NCBI RefSeq assembly: GCF_000518805.1
Contig: NZ_JAEH01000015.1
Span: forward strand, 1-64,000
Source of the DNA: Shewanella waksmanii ATCC BAA-643
GTDB lineage: Bacteria; Pseudomonadota; Gammaproteobacteria; Enterobacterales; Shewanellaceae
Reading direction: 5' to 3'
Length of the DNA: 64,000 nucleotides
Below, in pieces: positions 61,777 to 64,000 of this stretch. Every line of letters begins with the position of its first letter. Position 1 is the first letter of the stretch. The notes below the pieces were generated by a model. The model was not told the DNA's origin and made no database searches. It saw nothing but the letters and a program-made list of their open reading frames with translations. The translations under genes and the position numbers were made by a program.

Positions 61777-62577
61777 ATGTACAAAAGGCTTGTCGTCTTC
61801 TTGCTGCTATTCGCACCGTTGTCAATTGCAGCCAAACCACTAACTTATTTGGTTATCGCTCAGCAAGCCGAGCCGTTTCAAATTGTGCATAGCCAAACAG
61901 ACGCCATTGAATACAGCGGCATCATTACCGATATCGTCAACCATCTTGCAAAGCACTACCTAAAACAACAACTGCGTACTGAACACGCACCTTTTTTGCG
62001 TTATATTCGCTCAATGAATGAAAAACAGATGCAACCTTGGATTAGCTACGGCTCTCCAGTATGGGCCCAGCATCAAGCGGTCGCAATTCAAAACACTCAC
62101 CTAGTGGCGACCCCATTATTCACCGTGCACCATCAATTGCTTACCCGCTCTGCCGACCCGTTCCACTATCAGCGTATCGACGATCTATTTGGTGAAACGG
62201 TCATATTGCTTAAAGGGTACAGTTACCCAGGCCTGCAACAATACATAGACTCAGGCCAGATCAAAGCTTTTGCGGTCAATAGCCACCAGAGTGCACTCAA
62301 TGCGCTATTGAATAACCGCGGTAAGGGCTTTGTCTCTATGGGGATTCGCAGTCATTACACCATTGAACGCTATGGGTTTAACAAACGCTTATTTGCCTTT
62401 AATGATTTCTCCGACACCATTAAACCAAATAACATCCATATTTCTCACAACGAAAAAATGCCGCAGAGATTAATCAATCAGCTTAATCACGGCATCATCA
62501 ATATGCATCAAGAGCATAAGATTGCCGAGATTATCTCGCGTTACACGGTGGCGACCAGTCCAGCACCAAGGTTGTAA
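61777..62577 (+). CDS. Periplasmic amino-acid-binding-protein-like
   Basis: The start is placed at ATG 61777 (266 residues) with AAGG 9 nt upstream; the longest frame begins with a TTG. A signal peptide ends near LSIAAKP. The rest resembles the type 2 periplasmic binding fold: TYLVIAQQAEPFQIVHSQTD, GIITDIVNHLAKHYLKQQL, LFGETVILLKGYSYPGLQQY and the final INQLNHGIINMHQEHKIAEI ISRY segment. No ABC permease is adjacent, so it may be a stand-alone sensor or solute-binding protein. The ligand is unknown. Confidence 0.72.
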   Translation: MYKRLVVFLLLFAPLSIAAKPLTYLVIAQQAEPFQIVHSQTDAIEYSGIITDIVNHLAKHYLKQQLRTEHAPFLRYIRSMNEKQMQPWISYGSPVWAQHQAVAIQNTHLVATPLFTVHHQLLTRSADPFHYQRIDDLFGETVILLKGYSYPGLQQYIDSGQIKAFAVNSHQSALNALLNNRGKGFVSMGIRSHYTIERYGFNKRLFAFNDFSDTIKPNNIHISHNEKMPQRLINQLNHGIINMHQEHKIAEIISRYTVATSPAPRL

Positions 62578-62762
62578 ACTTGCCCATATTCACAGCAAGA
62601 ACATGCTTCGAGGTCAGCCTATGCACAGTTAATTTTCTTAATATGAGAACACACTGTTTAGCAGTTGAAATTGCGACTGAAATAGCTGTTGAGCGAGTCA
62701 AGTTCTGCTACAATTCCCGCCGAAAACTTCCTTCACCAACATGATAAATAACAATAGACCCT

Positions 62763-63869
62763 ATGAATCCGTCAAACAAAGTTTTAGCCGTCAACGACGA
62801 CCTGCCGATCCGCACTGATAAAGCGGTTCACTCTGGAAAAGTACGCAGTGTCTATTGGTTAACCGCCGCAGATAGTGCGCGTCTTATTGAACAAAAGGGT
62901 TACGATGTACCCGCTGATACACCATTGGCTATTATGGTGATAAGCGATCGTATTTCGGCGTTTGATTGCATTTGGCAAGGCGAAAATGGCTTGAATGGTG
63001 TACCAGGTAAAGGCGCAGCGCTTAATGCTATTTCCAATCACTGGTTTAAATTATTTAAAGAGCAAGGCCTTGCAGATAGCCATATTTTGGACGTGCCGCA
63101 CCCATTTGTTTGGATTGTACAAAAAGCCCAACCTATCATGATTGAGGCCATTGCTCGCCAATACATCACAGGTTCAATGTGGCGTGCGTACAGCAATGGT
63201 GAACGAGAGTTTTGCGGAATTACTTTGCCTGAAGGGCTAGAAAAAGATCAAAAACTACCAGAATTACTGATCACCCCGTCTACCAAAGGTATTTTAACCG
63301 GCCTTGAAGGTGTGCCTGAAGCTGATGATGTCAATGTATCGCGCAGTGACATTGAGCGTCACTACGCAGGCTTTAATTTCCGCAATACTGATGATATTAG
63401 TCAGTATGAAAAGTTGCTTAAACAGGGCTTTGATGTCATTAGTGCCGCACTGGCTGAGCAAGATCAGATTTTTGTTGATACAAAATTTGAGTTTGGCTAC
63501 GTCAATGATGCAAGCGGTAACCAAAAGCTAATCTACATGGATGAAGTCGGTACGCCAGATTCATCACGTATTTGGGATGGACCCGCTCGCCGCGAAGGTC
63601 AAATTGTAGAGAAATCAAAAGAAGGCTTCAGACAATGGTTGCTAAACCACTTCCCTGATCCCGATATTTTGCTGAACAAAAACCGCATGCAAGAGCGACT
63701 CGCCCTGGCAACTGACAATAAGTTACCCACTAGCGTAATGATGGATATTTCCAACACCTATGTCGGAATTGCCGAGACCGTTATAGGGAAAAAGCTCACC
63801 CTCAGTGATAATCCTCGTCAAGAAATTATCGATGTACTGCGCAATGACTATCAATTGATCGTTGAGTGA
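62763..63869 (+). CDS. purC: SAICAR synthetase PurC, long form
   Basis: A 368-residue enzyme, longer than the 237 residues of E. coli PurC and nearer the size of the eukaryote-type form. Motifs include the nucleotide region [61 protein letters not shown] and [15 protein letters not shown]. It joins aspartate to CAIR in purine synthesis. The C-terminal 80 residues (about 285-368) are helical and absent from short PurC. No PurR-type operator was recognised upstream. It ends in a strong terminator. Confidence 0.93.
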   Translation: MNPSNKVLAVNDDLPIRTDKAVHSGKVRSVYWLTAADSARLIEQKGYDVPADTPLAIMVISDRISAFDCIWQGENGLNGVPGKGAALNAISNHWFKLFKEQGLADSHILDVPHPFVWIVQKAQPIMIEAIARQYITGSMWRAYSNGEREFCGITLPEGLEKDQKLPELLITPSTKGILTGLEGVPEADDVNVSRSDIERHYAGFNFRNTDDISQYEKLLKQGFDVISAALAEQDQIFVDTKFEFGYVNDASGNQKLIYMDEVGTPDSSRIWDGPARREGQIVEKSKEGFRQWLLNHFPDPDILLNKNRMQERLALATDNKLPTSVMMDISNTYVGIAETVIGKKLTLSDNPRQEIIDVLRNDYQLIVE

Positions 63870-63891
63870 TCGTTGGTCGCAAATAACAAAG

Positions 63892-63918
63892 AGCCGTCAT
63901 CTCTATAACGGCTTTTTT
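63892..63918. terminator. Rho-independent terminator after purC
   Basis: AGCCGT / ACGGCT stem with a 10-nt loop and six T residues, 23 bp after purC. T residues on the other side suggest it serves the convergent gene at the window edge too. Confidence 0.75.
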
Positions 63919-63941
63919 GTAACAACAGCTCCAGGCTATCT

Positions 63942-64000
63942 TTACTGATAAATTGAAGGCTCGCCAGCGGGGCGAGTTTGCAGCACCTTTAAGAACCACA
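63942..64000 (-). CDS. C-terminal end of a gene entering from the right
   Basis: One minus-strand frame reads WFLKVLQTRPAGEPSIYQ then TAA, and is open to the window edge. Its position, ending 24 bp from a terminator shared with purC, is what a convergent gene would show. The 18 residues are too few to identify a family. Confidence 0.35.
   Translation of the reverse strand, partial: WFLKVLQTRPAGEPSIYQ

Noticed and set aside
62590-62762. PurR operator in front of purC
   Set aside because: No ACGCAAAC-GTTTGCGT-like palindrome was found by eye.
1-64000. CRISPR arrays, tRNA or rRNA genes, prophage
   Set aside because: No regularly spaced repeats, cloverleaf-like tRNA sequences, rRNA segments or phage structural genes were seen.

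Overview
The window reads as chromosomal DNA of a Shewanella-type gammaproteobacterium. The inference rests on several genes recognised by their protein sequence: a small tetraheme cytochrome c of the CctA/STC type, a complete oleABCD hydrocarbon cluster, an ExeM-type extracellular nuclease, an E. coli-like DcuA, the long two-permease form of the Pst transporter, and a TPP-riboswitch thiamine-uptake operon. Gene density is high, most genes have clear Shine-Dalgarno sequences, and no rRNA, tRNA, CRISPR array or prophage was seen. The only insertion sequence is the end of an IS3-type element at the left edge.

Layout. 0-5.7 kb: IS end, exeM nuclease, dcuA C4-dicarboxylate antiporter, a tiny membrane protein. 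5.7-11 kb: one overlapping operon coding an ABC ATPase, three consecutive HlyD-type adaptors and a MacB/FtsX permease. 11.3-15.7 kb: small membrane and secreted proteins, three GNAT acetyltransferases, a YdjA nitroreductase, a DoxX protein, and a 264-bp element with perfect 16-bp terminal inverted repeats. 15.7-20.2 kb: TPP riboswitch, TonB receptor, YkoF-like protein, PnuT permease and thiamine-kinase-like enzyme, a salvage operon for thiamine. 20.3-22.9 kb: ycfL, two hotdog thioesterases, hinT, a TetR regulator. 23-27.6 kb: curli csgB-csgD-csgE-csgF-csgG in one direction with a transglutaminase/TPR lipoprotein. 27.7-29.5 kb: cctA and htpX. 29.8-35.2 kb: bioBFCD divergent from bioA around a probable BirA operator. 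35.3-36.5 kb: PAS-GGDEF diguanylate cyclase.

37-42 kb holds the least familiar material: a membrane-anchored regulator with a winged-helix DNA-binding domain, an nSTAND ATPase, one membrane segment and a TPR-rich C-terminus, followed by a 126-residue protein whose fold is repeated in the C-terminal half of a nearby exported protein. The 3' third of the regulator gene is far more AT-rich than the rest. This is the best candidate for an undescribed system. 43-48 kb: oleABCD for long-chain polyene synthesis. 48-51.8 kb: methyltransferase, a lipoprotein that also has a C-terminal membrane helix, a DUF1289 protein and the YajD nuclease. 52-57.6 kb: pstC-pstA-pstB-phoU behind three tandem PhoB half-sites, without pstS. 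57.8-64 kb: a GcvR-like ACT protein, DUF2797 protein, MsrB-MsrA fusion, a 2-oxoglutarate oxygenase with a CRP-type site, a periplasmic binding protein and purC.

Starts were moved inward from the longest reading frame wherever a better ribosome binding site or family alignment supported it; these choices are given in the entries. Family names come from sequence recognition by eye, with no database search.
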